Source of the DNA: Arthrobacter rhombi
Lineage (GTDB): Bacteria; Actinomycetota; Actinomycetes; Actinomycetales; Micrococcaceae
Assembly (NCBI RefSeq): GCF_900163545.1
Contig: NZ_FUHW01000027.1
Coordinates: 62,001-126,000, forward strand
DNA: 64,000 nt
Reading direction: 5' to 3'
Numbering within the stretch: the first letter of the stretch is position 1; each line of letters opens with the position of its first letter. Below the pieces are notes generated by a model. The model saw nothing but the letters and a program-made list of their open reading frames with translations. It searched no databases and was not told the DNA's origin. The position numbers were made by a program, and so were the translations under genes. Shown here in pieces: positions 35,728 to 44,414 of this stretch.

Positions 35728-36951
35728 ATGTCCGAAGCATTCCTGGTGGGCGGAGCCCGCACTCCGGTAGGTCGCTACGGCGGAGCCTTGGCGTCCATAC
35801 GTCCCGATGATCTGGCGGCGTTGACCGTTCGCGCGGCCGTTGAACGGGCGGGCGTCGATCCGGAACTGGTCGACGAGGTCATTCTCGGCAACGCCAACGG
35901 TGCCGGGGAGGAAAACCGGAACATCGCCCGCATGGCCTGGTTATTGGCCGGCTACCCCGATTCCGTCCCGGGGATCACCGTCAACCGGTTGTGCGCCTCG
36001 GGCATGTCAGCGATCACGATGGCCAGCCACATGATCAAGGCTGGGGCCGCCGATATCGTCGTGGCAGGCGGCGTCGAATCGATGTCCCGGGCTCCCTGGG
36101 TGATGGAAAAGCCTTCCAAGGCCTTCGCCAAGCCAGGAGCCACCTACGACACCTCGATCGGCTGGCGCTTCCCCAACCCCGCCTTCCTCTCCGGGGAACT
36201 CTCCCGCGACGGGAAAACCACCTTCTCCATGCCCGAGACGGCAGAGGAGGTAGCCCGCGTCTTCGGGACCTCGCGGGAGGACTGCGACGCCTTCGCCGTC
36301 AGGTCCCACGAACGCGCCCTCGCGGCCATAGCGGCAGGGCGCTTCTCCGAGGAGATCGTCCCGGTCACCGTGACCGGACGCAAGGGCGCCCAGACCATCG
36401 TCGACACCGATGAGGGTCCGCGCGCCGGGACCACCATGGAGGTCCTGTCCGCCCTGCGCCCAGTAGTCAAGGGCGGCTCGGTCGTCACCGCAGGCAACGC
36501 CTCGACGCTCAACGATGGTGCCTCGGCGATCATCGTCGCCTCCGAGGCGGCCATCGAGAAATACGGGTTGACCCCGCGGGCCCGCATCCTCGACGGCGCC
36601 TCGGCAGGGGTGGCGCCGGAGATCATGGGGATGGGGCCGGTCCCCTCCTCCCGCAAGGTCCTCGAACGCACCGGGCACACCGTGGACGAGCTCGCCGCCG
36701 TGGAACTCAACGAGGCCTTCTCCTCGCAGTCACTGGCCTCCATGCGCGAACTCGGCCTGAACCCCGACATTGTCAATAACGACGGCGGCGCCATTTCCCT
36801 GGGCCACCCCTTGGGTTCCTCCGGCTCCCGCATCGCACTGACCCTGCTGGGCCGGTTGGAGCGCGAAGCCTCCACCGGGAACAAACTGGGACTGGCGACC
36901 ATGTGTGTGGGCGTTGGCCAAGGAGCTGCCCTCCTCGTCGAGGGAGTCTAG
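35728..36951 (+). CDS. paaJ: Thiolase, probable 3-oxoadipyl-CoA thiolase (PaaJ)
   Basis: A 407-residue thiolase. The nucleophile is Cys89 in NRLCASGMSA, the general base Cys393 in MCVGVGQGAA and the catalytic His360 in SLGHPLGSSG. Sequence features (GNANGAGEENRNIARMA) resemble the beta-ketoadipyl-CoA thiolase group used in phenylacetate and beta-ketoadipate degradation. It heads a three-gene operon with enoyl-CoA hydratase and 3-hydroxyacyl-CoA dehydrogenase (2-bp gaps). The wider presence of paaZ, paaK, paaI and paaR makes PaaJ the best reading; a general FadA role cannot be excluded. GAAGAGGGG precedes ATG 35728 at 5 nt. Confidence 0.85.
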   Translation: MSEAFLVGGARTPVGRYGGALASIRPDDLAALTVRAAVERAGVDPELVDEVILGNANGAGEENRNIARMAWLLAGYPDSVPGITVNRLCASGMSAITMASHMIKAGAADIVVAGGVESMSRAPWVMEKPSKAFAKPGATYDTSIGWRFPNPAFLSGELSRDGKTTFSMPETAEEVARVFGTSREDCDAFAVRSHERALAAIAAGRFSEEIVPVTVTGRKGAQTIVDTDEGPRAGTTMEVLSALRPVVKGGSVVTAGNASTLNDGASAIIVASEAAIEKYGLTPRARILDGASAGVAPEIMGMGPVPSSRKVLERTGHTVDELAAVELNEAFSSQSLASMRELGLNPDIVNNDGGAISLGHPLGSSGSRIALTLLGRLEREASTGNKLGLATMCVGVGQGAALLVEGV

Positions 36952-36953
36952 GG

Positions 36954-37778
36954 GTGGGCGGAAAAGAGCTGGGAACCGAAGAACAGCACGACGGCGCAGC
37001 CACGCTCGAAGCGGAGGGTTTCAGTACGCTGATCGTCACCGAGAGGGCTAACCGGCTCACCGTCCGGCTGCACCGCCCAGAGGTCCGCAACGCCATCGAC
37101 CAGGCCATGGTCGATGAACTACACGCGGTCTGCAGCTATCTGGAGGCCTCCCCGAAGATCCTCATCCTGGCGGGTACCCCCGGCGATCCTGACACCGGAA
37201 CCAAGGGCATTTTCGCTTCCGGTGCCGATATCGCCCAGTTACGCCAACGCCGCCGCGAAGACGCCTTGGCCGGGATCAACTCCTCGCTCTTCGAGCGGAT
37301 CGCCCGGCTGCCGATGCCGGTCATCGCCGCCCTGGATGGTTACGCCCTCGGAGGCGGTGCCGAATTGGCCTACGCGGCGGACTTCAGAATCGGAACACCC
37401 TCCCTACGGATGGGCAATCCCGAAACGAATCTGGGCATCATGGCAGCAGCCGGGGCCACCTGGAGACTAAAGGAGCTCGTGGGGGAGCCCATGGCCAAAC
37501 AGATCCTGCTCGCCGGGAAGGTCCTGACCGGCGAGGACTGCCTGCAGGTGGGACTGATCGGCGAACTGGTTGAGTCGGCAGAGCTGTCGGTTGCCGCCGA
37601 AGCCCTGGCGGACCGGATCGGCGCCCAGGATCCGCTGGCTGTCAGGGTTTCCAAGGCCGTATTCCACACTCCCCGGGAAGCCCACCCGGTCATCGACACC
37701 CTGGCCCAGTCGATGCTCTTTGAATCCGAGGCCAAATTCGACCGCATGCAGGCATTCCTCGACCGGAAGAAGAAGTAA
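36954..37778 (+). CDS. Enoyl-CoA hydratase/isomerase (PaaF-like)
   Basis: A 274-residue crotonase. The oxyanion-hole segments are GIFASGADIAQL and GYALGGGAELAYAADFRIG. The usual PExxLGIIPGAGGTQRL motif reads NPETNLGIMAAAGATWRL: the first catalytic Glu is kept, while the second conserved Glu position reads Gln (AKQILLAGK). It may be the 2,3-dehydroadipyl-CoA hydratase PaaF or a hydratase with altered specificity. GTG 36954 starts 2 bp after the thiolase stop, with GAGGGAG just upstream. The order thiolase, hydratase, dehydrogenase indicates one beta-oxidation-like module. Confidence 0.85.
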   Translation: MGGKELGTEEQHDGAATLEAEGFSTLIVTERANRLTVRLHRPEVRNAIDQAMVDELHAVCSYLEASPKILILAGTPGDPDTGTKGIFASGADIAQLRQRRREDALAGINSSLFERIARLPMPVIAALDGYALGGGAELAYAADFRIGTPSLRMGNPETNLGIMAAAGATWRLKELVGEPMAKQILLAGKVLTGEDCLQVGLIGELVESAELSVAAEALADRIGAQDPLAVRVSKAVFHTPREAHPVIDTLAQSMLFESEAKFDRMQAFLDRKKK

Positions 37779-37780
37779 CG

Positions 37781-38677
37781 ATGACCCCCAGCACCCCGGA
37801 AAAGACCCCGGCCACCGATACCGCGACGACCGTCCACCTGCCGACCAGGGTCGGGGTCCTGGGCGGGGGACGGATGGGCGCCGGCATCGCCCACGGCTTC
37901 CTCATCAAGGGAGCCGAGGTGCTGATCGTCGAACGCGACGCAGCCAGTGCCGATGCCGCCCGTGAACGAGTAGCCACGGCGCTGGGCAAATCCATCGACC
38001 GTGGTCTGGCAGGAACCGTCGAGGAGCATCTTGGCCACCTGAGGGTCAGCACCGACTATGCCGATTTCGGCGACCGGGAACTCGTCGTCGAAGCCGTACC
38101 TGAAATTTGGGCTCTGAAGGTCTCCTCGTTGCGGGCCGTTGAGACAGAGCTGGGCCCCGGCGCCGTGTTGGCCTCGAACACCTCCTCGCTGTCCATGAGT
38201 GGACTGGCAGGACATTTGACCCGCCCGGAAAACTTCCTGGGGCTGCACTTCTTCAACCCGGTCCCGGCCTCGACTCTGATCGAGGTCGTCATTGCCGATC
38301 AGACCGCGCAGGAACTCGTGGAGCGGGCTCGCGGGTGGGTGGCCGGTTTGGGGAAGACGGCCGTCGTCGTCAACGACGCTCCAGGATTCGCTTCCTCCCG
38401 CCTGGGCGTGATGCTCGCCTTGGAAGCCATGCGCATGCTCGAGGAAGGGGTTGCCTCCGCCGAGGACATCGACAACGCCATGGTGCTGGGGTATAAACAC
38501 CCGACCGGACCGTTGAAGACCACAGATATCGTGGGGCTGGACGTGCGTTTGGGGATCGCCGAATACCTGCACGCCGAACTCGGTGAACGGTTCGCCCCGC
38601 CGGCCATCCTGCGCGAAAAGGTCGAACGCGGGGAACTGGGCCGCAAATCCGGACGGGGCTTCTACAACTGGAGCTGA
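37781..38677 (+). CDS. paaH: 3-hydroxyacyl-CoA dehydrogenase (PaaH-like)
   Basis: A 298-residue NAD-dependent dehydrogenase. The Rossmann motif is VGVLGGGRMGAGIAHGFL; the catalytic region is NFLGLHFFNPVPASTLIEVV with the active His in HFFNP; the C-terminal domain has NDAPGFASSRLGVMLALEAM and YKHPTGPLKTTDIVGLDVRL. Length fits the single-domain 3-hydroxybutyryl-CoA dehydrogenase type, and the operon implies it acts on 3-hydroxyadipyl-CoA. A variable N-terminus of about 20 Thr/Pro-rich residues precedes the fold. ATG 37781 follows the hydratase stop by 2 bp. Confidence 0.88.
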   Translation: MTPSTPEKTPATDTATTVHLPTRVGVLGGGRMGAGIAHGFLIKGAEVLIVERDAASADAARERVATALGKSIDRGLAGTVEEHLGHLRVSTDYADFGDRELVVEAVPEIWALKVSSLRAVETELGPGAVLASNTSSLSMSGLAGHLTRPENFLGLHFFNPVPASTLIEVVIADQTAQELVERARGWVAGLGKTAVVVNDAPGFASSRLGVMLALEAMRMLEEGVASAEDIDNAMVLGYKHPTGPLKTTDIVGLDVRLGIAEYLHAELGERFAPPAILREKVERGELGRKSGRGFYNWS

Positions 38678-38723
38678 ACCGGTCCGCCCGGGTCCCTGAC
38701 CCGCGGCGTGGCAGGATAGGCCC

Positions 38724-39425
38724 ATGGACGAGGTGAACTGGGACGGCGCCGTCAACGCGCGCCGCGTGGCCGGACGGCTCTACCGGATGGGCCGCAGCGA
38801 ATGGCTCACCGAAAAAGGGTGGCGTCAGGCCCACGATGAGGGGCTGCGCACGGTCATTGATCTGCGCAACCAGGACGAACGGCGACGTCGACCCACCGAT
38901 CCCGTCGTCGAGCCCGAAGCGCTGGCAGGGATCACCGTCCTGCACTGCCCCACCGAGGACCAGAACCATGAGGAATTCATGGCGGCGGCCGCCTCAGCGG
39001 ACACCCCGTACCTGAGCGACCCGCGCTACTATCCGGCGAATCTGGACCACTTTCCCTCACTTATCGCTGACGTCTTCCGTGCCTTGGCGGGGGCCCGGGG
39101 TTTCGTCGTCGTGCATTGTTCGGCCGGACGGGACCGGACGGGAATGATCATCAGCATGGCGCTAGCCCTGGTCGGTCGGCAGGATCTGATCGCCGGCCAA
39201 TACGACGCCGGGGCGCGCGGCATCAACGAATGGCACCGGATCAGCCCGGTCAAGCACCCCTACGAACGACATCTGAGCGAGGAAGAACTCGAACCCGTGC
39301 TGGCAGGACGTCAGGAGGCGCTGGCCGAATTCATCGACGGGATCGACGTGGAGACCTTCCTGCGTCAGCAGGGGCTCAGCGACGAAGAGATCGATGCCGT
39401 GCGCGAGCTGCTCTCGGGCTCCTAG
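38724..39425 (+). CDS. Tyrosine-protein phosphatase (dual-specificity-like, MptpB type)
   Basis: A 233-residue phosphatase. The catalytic P-loop is VVVHCSAGRDRTGM with Cys132 and Arg138. The N-terminal substrate region NARRVAGRLYRMGRSEWLTEKG and DLRNQDERRR (an Asp-Arg pair) is typical of the family that includes mycobacterial PtpB and lipid phosphatases. The end forms helices (FLRQQGLSDEEIDAVRELL). Target unknown. CAGGAT at 38712-38717 ends 6 nt before the ATG, a weak leaderless promoter, so it may be separate from the paaJ operon 46 bp upstream. Confidence 0.85.
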   Translation: MDEVNWDGAVNARRVAGRLYRMGRSEWLTEKGWRQAHDEGLRTVIDLRNQDERRRRPTDPVVEPEALAGITVLHCPTEDQNHEEFMAAAASADTPYLSDPRYYPANLDHFPSLIADVFRALAGARGFVVVHCSAGRDRTGMIISMALALVGRQDLIAGQYDAGARGINEWHRISPVKHPYERHLSEEELEPVLAGRQEALAEFIDGIDVETFLRQQGLSDEEIDAVRELLSGS

Positions 39426-39536
39426 ATCGCGCGGCCTCGGTGCGGGCCTCCGCGGGTCAGGACATATATTGTCCGATCCAACGATTTTCCGAATCCGACT
39501 TGCCAGAACATGGGCCGGGGGAGTTGGCTAGTTGGC

Positions 39537-40526
39537 ATGGCAAAAATCCTCGTTCTCGGTGGCACCGCTTGGCTTGGCCGAACCATGGCGCTGCAAGCCC
39601 TGAAGGACGGGCACGACGTCGGGTGTCTCGCCCGCGGTAACTCGGGCGAATTTCCGGAGGGGGCGCGGATATTCCGGGCCGACCGTGACGCCCAGGACGC
39701 CTATGCGGGGGCCGCGGACGAACCTTGGGATCTGGTCGTGGAACTGACCTGCCAGCCCGCCCACGCCAAGGCTGCGGTGGAAGCCCTGTCCCCACAAGCC
39801 GGACACTGGGTTTTCGTCTCCTCCTGCTCCGCCTATGCCGTCCACTCCAGGCCGGGAGCCGTCGAGGCCTCCAAACTGTTGGTCGCACAAGATTCCAGCA
39901 TCGACTACTGCGACGAGAAGTTCGGCGAAGCCAAGGCCGGTTGTGAATGGCTCACGGTTGCTTCGCGCGGCAACGCAGCCTTGCTGGTCCGTCCCGGGCT
40001 GATCGGAGGCCCCGGGGATCCCACCGGACGTTCCACCTATTGGCCTCTACGTTTTGCCCGCGGGCAGGAACCGGTCCTCGTCCCCGACGACGACGGTGAT
40101 GCCCGCTATGTCCAAATCGTTGATGTCCGTGATTTGGCAGCGTTCATCCTGCGCGCCGGGTTGGAGGCACGGAACGGCCCCGTCAACGTCGTCGGCGCCG
40201 AGATGCCGTTGGGTGATGTGATCGCCAGTGCCCAGAGCGCTGCGGGGTACACCGCAGCGGTGGCACCCTACCCATTGCACCGGATGGAGGACGACGCCGT
40301 CGCCCCCTGGGCAGGTCCACGTTCCCTCCCGCTGGTTCTGCCCGCGGGGACCGAATTCGCCGGTTTTGCCCGACGTTCTGACCGCAGGGCCCTGAAATGG
40401 GGGCTGGTGCGTCGACCGTTGGCCGAGACCTTCACCGATATCATTGCCGCCCACGACCCCACCGATGATCCGCGCTCGGGATTGAGTCCGGATCATGAGG
40501 CGGAGCTGATCAGCCGGTTGGGCTGA
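39537..40526 (+). CDS. NAD-dependent epimerase/reductase-like SDR protein
   Basis: A 329-residue extended SDR-like protein. The nucleotide-binding start is KILVLGGTAWLGRTMALQAL (GGTxxLGR). The middle contains WVFVSSCSAYA and YCDEKFGEAKAGCE, where the usual YxxxK pair is altered, so it may bind NAD(P) without being a normal epimerase. The resemblance is to UDP-sugar epimerase/isoflavone reductase-type proteins common in Micrococcales. ATG 39537 starts directly before the Rossmann motif; an upstream ATG at 39510 would add nine residues. Substrate unknown. Confidence 0.75.
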   Translation: MAKILVLGGTAWLGRTMALQALKDGHDVGCLARGNSGEFPEGARIFRADRDAQDAYAGAADEPWDLVVELTCQPAHAKAAVEALSPQAGHWVFVSSCSAYAVHSRPGAVEASKLLVAQDSSIDYCDEKFGEAKAGCEWLTVASRGNAALLVRPGLIGGPGDPTGRSTYWPLRFARGQEPVLVPDDDGDARYVQIVDVRDLAAFILRAGLEARNGPVNVVGAEMPLGDVIASAQSAAGYTAAVAPYPLHRMEDDAVAPWAGPRSLPLVLPAGTEFAGFARRSDRRALKWGLVRRPLAETFTDIIAAHDPTDDPRSGLSPDHEAELISRLG

Positions 40527-40574
40527 GGCGGGGGCGGGGGGCGACGGGGCCCCTTCCGTCCTCCACATGGCGGA

Positions 40575-41000
40575 TCAGACGGCTGGTTTCATTCGTGCCG
40601 GAGCGGCTACGTGAGCCGAGGCGTGGGCCACGGACCAGACGCCGACCTCCGCCAAGGCGAGGATGCCGAAAGCCACCAGCCCGTGCAGAATGCCGAGGAC
40701 AGGAGTGGAGAAGGCGGCAAGGGCTACGGCGATCTGGACAACGACAGCGAGCAGAAGCCACGCTGCCCAGCGGACGCCAGCATGTGACAGGAAGGCCACG
40801 ACCAGTAGTGCCACCGCCAGAAGCGGAATAACGTACATGCCGAGCATGCTGTGGATCATGGCGGATGCCGGAGGGCCGGTGACGGTCGCTCCGGATTCAA
40901 GCATGTTGATGACAGTGAAGGTGCTCCAGGCGATGATCACCGCCTGAATGACGACGGCTGCAGCGATGAGGTGGGCGAGGATCTTATAAGTTTGCCGCAT
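40575..41000 (-). CDS. Four-helix membrane protein of unknown function
   Basis: A 141-residue protein with four hydrophobic segments: ILAHLIAAAVVIQAVIIAW, MLGMYVIPLLAVALLVVAFL, WAAWLLLAVVVQIAVALAAF and GILHGLVAFGILALAEVGVW. Histidines lie at the ends of segments (HLIAA, HSMLG, HGLVA), a pattern seen in small membrane proteins near cytochromes (DUF6220-like), but haem binding is only a guess. It is flanked by the SDR gene and the RIO kinase. The stretch 41001-41181 holds no gene. Confidence 0.65.
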   Translation of the reverse strand: MRQTYKILAHLIAAAVVIQAVIIAWSTFTVINMLESGATVTGPPASAMIHSMLGMYVIPLLAVALLVVAFLSHAGVRWAAWLLLAVVVQIAVALAAFSTPVLGILHGLVAFGILALAEVGVWSVAHASAHVAAPARMKPAV

Positions 41001-41181
41001 GAGGGCTGGGCTCCAACGAGCGGGACGGAACCGGCGGCTCCGTCGAAGGGGTGGACGCGTTGCGTCCTAGGATTCGTCGGATGCAGGCCGGCCACAAGAG
41101 CTCACACGGCGATGATATCGGCCGGTGAGGTCAATGTAGACCCCGACGGCCTATTTGACAATCCTTTTGCCGGAAAACTCC

Positions 41182-42159
41182 TCAAGACCAGGCGGCGGCC
41201 AGTAGCTCAGCGAGCAATTCCTCTGGATCCCGGGTGAGTCCGCGGCCGGTGAACCAGGCGCAGATGTTCCGGCAATCTCTGGCCAATAGATCGGCACCGA
41301 GCGGGTTCGCCGCCAGGTCCACCAGTTGTGGCAGATCGATGATCACCAGCCTCGATCCGGCGACCAGGACGTTGTAGGGGGAGAGGTCCCCATGGGCGTA
41401 GCCCAGTGAGGTCAGCCCGTGCATGGCTTCGAGGATTTGGTCGAAGTAGGATTCCAGCACGGGCCTCGTCGGCCGCAATTGCTGCAGTCGCGGCGCGGCA
41501 GTGCCGGGGTGGTCGGGGTCGCTGATGAATTCCATGAGGATCTCCATGCCATCCACCTGTATGGGGTAGGGGACCGGGATCCCGGCCTGGTGGGCGCGGA
41601 CCAGGAAATTCCATTCGGCGGCTGCCCATTGGGCGGCCTCGATGTGGCGACCATAGGCGGAGCCGTTCGTTAAGGCCCGGGAGTCGCGGCTGCGACGTAC
41701 CGTGCGGCCCTGGGTGTAGATGGTGGAGCGGCGGAAGGAGCGTTGCTCCGGCGTCCTGTACCTCTTGGCCGCGAACAGGGATCGGCGGGTATCTGTGGCA
41801 CGTTCGAGGAGGAGGACATCTGCTTCCTTGCCGGTTTTCAACACACCGAGCTCGGTGTCGATGGCCCCGGCGTCCTCAATGATGAATTCGGGACGTGGCT
41901 CGGGGCCGCGCATCAGTTTCTCCACGCTGTTCCACGTGGACCAGCGTTGGTTTTCGGCCAGGGAGTCGTCGAGCATGTTCCATCCCGCAGGGCGCGCCTC
42001 GCCGGGGATGGGGGCGTGGGTTGCGGTGGGCTTCAGCTTCTGGAAGGTTTCGGCTGGATCAAGAGGGGGGTTCGGTTTCAAGGTGATGGTGACTCCCGGG
42101 AGTCGGCGAGCGTAGGTGGTCCTCCGAGACAACACCAGTGATCGGTGTATGTCAATCAC
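41182..42159 (-). CDS. RIO-type serine/threonine protein kinase
   Basis: A 325-residue atypical kinase of the RIO1 family. The phosphate loop is LKTGKEADVLLL (residues 107-118), a form of the RIO STGKEA motif; the ATP lysine is Lys132 in AAKRY. The catalytic loop is GYAHGDLSPYNVL with Asp258 and Asn263, and the metal-binding loop is VIIDLPQ with Asp275. A positive stretch (RTPEQRSFRRSTIYTQGRTVRRSRDSR) lies in the flexible region, as in RIO kinases. In archaea and eukaryotes RIO acts in ribosome maturation; the bacterial role is unknown. The GTG start at 42159 is uncertain; ATG 41976 is an alternative. Confidence 0.85.
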   Translation of the reverse strand: MIDIHRSLVLSRRTTYARRLPGVTITLKPNPPLDPAETFQKLKPTATHAPIPGEARPAGWNMLDDSLAENQRWSTWNSVEKLMRGPEPRPEFIIEDAGAIDTELGVLKTGKEADVLLLERATDTRRSLFAAKRYRTPEQRSFRRSTIYTQGRTVRRSRDSRALTNGSAYGRHIEAAQWAAAEWNFLVRAHQAGIPVPYPIQVDGMEILMEFISDPDHPGTAAPRLQQLRPTRPVLESYFDQILEAMHGLTSLGYAHGDLSPYNVLVAGSRLVIIDLPQLVDLAANPLGADLLARDCRNICAWFTGRGLTRDPEELLAELLAAAWS

Positions 42160-42191
42160 TGGTGATTCGGCAACGTCTGCTGCCCGTCATG

Positions 42192-42197
42192 TAGGCT
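42192..42197 (+). promoter_or_regulatory. Putative -10 hexamer of paaZ
   Basis: TAGGCT lies about 12 nt before the operator-like palindrome at 42209. A repressor bound there would cover the transcription start. Confidence 0.4.
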
Positions 42198-42208
42198 GGA
42201 TCTCAAAT

Positions 42209-42230
42209 ACTGACCGATCGTTCAGGAAGG
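42209..42230. promoter_or_regulatory. Candidate PaaR (TetR-type) operator, site 2
   Basis: A 22-nt imperfect palindrome beginning ACTGACCGATCG and ending TTCAGGAAGG. By eye it matches 13 of 16 fixed positions of the remembered Corynebacterium PaaR box, the best of the three sites. It lies 11 nt before ATG 42242 and overlaps the AGGAAGG ribosome binding site of paaZ. Confidence 0.55.
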
Positions 42231-42241
42231 ACTTGTCGACG

Positions 42242-44374
42242 ATGACAACGCAGACCCCCGAGCTGGTACCGAGCTATATTCAGGACTCCTGGTGGACCCC
42301 CACTGGCACTGAAGGGGCCACGACGGTCCTCGACGCGAACACCGGTCAGGAACTGGCCCTGGTCAGTGCCGCCGGCCTCGACCTGGCAGACGCCGTGAAC
42401 CACGGTCGCACCGTCGGGCACCGGGAGCTCGGGAAACTGACGCTGCACGAACGCGCCCTCCGGGTCAAGGAGATGGCCCAGTACCTCAATGAACGCCGCC
42501 AGGAACTTTACGAGGTCTCCTATAAGACCGGCGCCACCCAGGTCGACAACATGGTCGACATCGATGGCGGTATTGGTGCCCTGTTCATCCTTTCGTCCAA
42601 GGGCCGTCGCGAGATGCCTAATTCCAACGTCGTCCAGGACGGCCCCGCGGAGCCACTCTCTCGTGACGGTTCGTTCCTCGGCGGCCACATCTACACCCGC
42701 ATCCCCGGGGTCGCGGCACAGATCAACGCCTTCAACTTCCCCGTCTGGGGCATGTTGGAGAAATTCGCTCCTGCTTTCATCGCCGGTGTCCCCACCCTCG
42801 TCAAGCCCGCCACCCCGACCGGCTACCTTTCCGAAGCCGTGGTGCGGATGCTCGTTGAATCCGGGCTCCTTCCGGCGGGCTCCCTGCAGCTGGTCTCCGG
42901 TTCCGCCCGTACCCTGTTGGACGTTCTGGACTACCGGGATATGGTCTCCTTCACCGGTTCGGCCTCGACGGCCGATGCTCTGAAGTCCCACCCGAACGTC
43001 GTGTCCGGTGGAATCCGTTTCACCGCCGAAACCGATTCCCTGAATGCTGCGATCCTGGGGCCCGACGCCGTCGCCGGCACCCCGGAGTTCGATGCGTTCA
43101 TCAAATCCGTCGTGACCGAGATGACCGTCAAAGCCGGACAGAAGTGCACGGCGATCCGCCGGGCCATCGTCCCGGCAGAACTCGAGGACGACGTCGTTGC
43201 TGCCTTGGCTGACCGCCTGACCCAGCGCGTGGTCGTGGGGGACCCCCGGGCCGAAGGCGTCACCATGGGCGCCTTGGCGTCGCTGGATCAGCTAGGTGAT
43301 GTCCGAGGTGCGGTGGAGGCCATGGTGGCCGCCGGCGGAGAAATCGCCTACGGGACGCTGGATGCCCCGCGGGTCAGAACCGCCTCGGGTGAGGAGCAGG
43401 AGGTCCCCGACGGGGCGTTCATGTCCCCGCTGCTGCTCACCTGGACCGACGCGAAGGCAGAGGCCGTCCACTCGCTGGAGGCCTTCGGTCCTGTGGCCAG
43501 CGTGCTGGGCTATCGGGACCTGGATGAGGCGGTGGAACTCGCCGCCCGTGGCAGCGGCTCGTTGGTCGCTACCGTGTGCACCAATGATGGGGAGACCGCC
43601 CGTGCCTTGACCATCGGGATCGCCGGGCATCACGGCCGGATCCACATCCTGAACCGCGAAACCGCCCGCACCTCCACAGGTCACGGTTCCCCGGTACCGC
43701 ATCTGGTCCATGGCGGGCCGGGCCGCGCCGGGGGTGGCGAGGAACTCGGTGGCGTTCGGTCCATCAAACACCATATGCAGCGCTCCGCCATCCAGGGCTC
43801 TCCGAACTTGCTGACCGCGGTCACCGGCGTCTGGCATACCGGTGCGGATCGGGTCATCGCCGGGGCCCCCGAATTCGGGGCCGTGGCAGGAGCCATCCAC
43901 CCGTTCCGTAAATCGTTGGCTGAGTTGCGGATCGGCGACGCCTTCGCCTCTCCGCTGCGTGAAGTCACGCTGGACGAGATCACCGATTTCGCGAAGACCA
44001 CCGGCGATACGTTCTACGCCCATACCGATGCCGCAGCAGCGGCGGCCAACCCGTTCTTCCCCGGGGTCGTCGCGCACGGTTATCTGCTGGTTTCCTGGGC
44101 TGCAGGGCTCTTCGTCCAGCCGGCCCCGGGGCCGGTGCTAGCCAACTACGGGCTGGAGAACCTGCGCTTCATCACTCCCGTTCCGGCCGGGGACCGGGTT
44201 CGGGTCACGCTCACCGCCAAGAAGATCACCCCGCGGGTGACCGACGAGTATGGGGAGGTCGCCTGGGATGCCATCATCCACAACCAGGATGATGAGATCG
44301 TGGCGACCTATGACGTTTTGACCTTGGTGGAGAAGGAAGACACCATCTACCAGAACTGGCCGGGGCGCGGATAA
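42242..44374 (+). CDS. paaZ: Bifunctional ring-opening hydrolase/aldehyde dehydrogenase PaaZ
   Basis: Opens the oxepin-CoA ring and oxidises the resulting aldehyde in phenylacetate degradation. The 710-residue protein is a fusion. Residues 1-~530 form an aldehyde dehydrogenase with INAFNFPVWGMLEKFAPA, the VSFTGSASTADAL loop, Glu263 in FTAETDSLNAA and catalytic Cys302 in GQKCTAIRRAIV. Residues ~560-710 form a MaoC-like hydratase (DEITDFAKTTGDTFYAHTD; FFPGVVAHGYLLVSWAAGLF). Length is close to E. coli PaaZ (681). ATG 42242 has AGGAAGG upstream. It stands alone, divergent from the RIO kinase. Confidence 0.94.
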   Translation: MTTQTPELVPSYIQDSWWTPTGTEGATTVLDANTGQELALVSAAGLDLADAVNHGRTVGHRELGKLTLHERALRVKEMAQYLNERRQELYEVSYKTGATQVDNMVDIDGGIGALFILSSKGRREMPNSNVVQDGPAEPLSRDGSFLGGHIYTRIPGVAAQINAFNFPVWGMLEKFAPAFIAGVPTLVKPATPTGYLSEAVVRMLVESGLLPAGSLQLVSGSARTLLDVLDYRDMVSFTGSASTADALKSHPNVVSGGIRFTAETDSLNAAILGPDAVAGTPEFDAFIKSVVTEMTVKAGQKCTAIRRAIVPAELEDDVVAALADRLTQRVVVGDPRAEGVTMGALASLDQLGDVRGAVEAMVAAGGEIAYGTLDAPRVRTASGEEQEVPDGAFMSPLLLTWTDAKAEAVHSLEAFGPVASVLGYRDLDEAVELAARGSGSLVATVCTNDGETARALTIGIAGHHGRIHILNRETARTSTGHGSPVPHLVHGGPGRAGGGEELGGVRSIKHHMQRSAIQGSPNLLTAVTGVWHTGADRVIAGAPEFGAVAGAIHPFRKSLAELRIGDAFASPLREVTLDEITDFAKTTGDTFYAHTDAAAAAANPFFPGVVAHGYLLVSWAAGLFVQPAPGPVLANYGLENLRFITPVPAGDRVRVTLTAKKITPRVTDEYGEVAWDAIIHNQDDEIVATYDVLTLVEKEDTIYQNWPGRG

Positions 44375-44414
44375 GGCCTTCGGGGATCTGCCGGTGGCGA
44401 GGGCCGCCGGCAGA

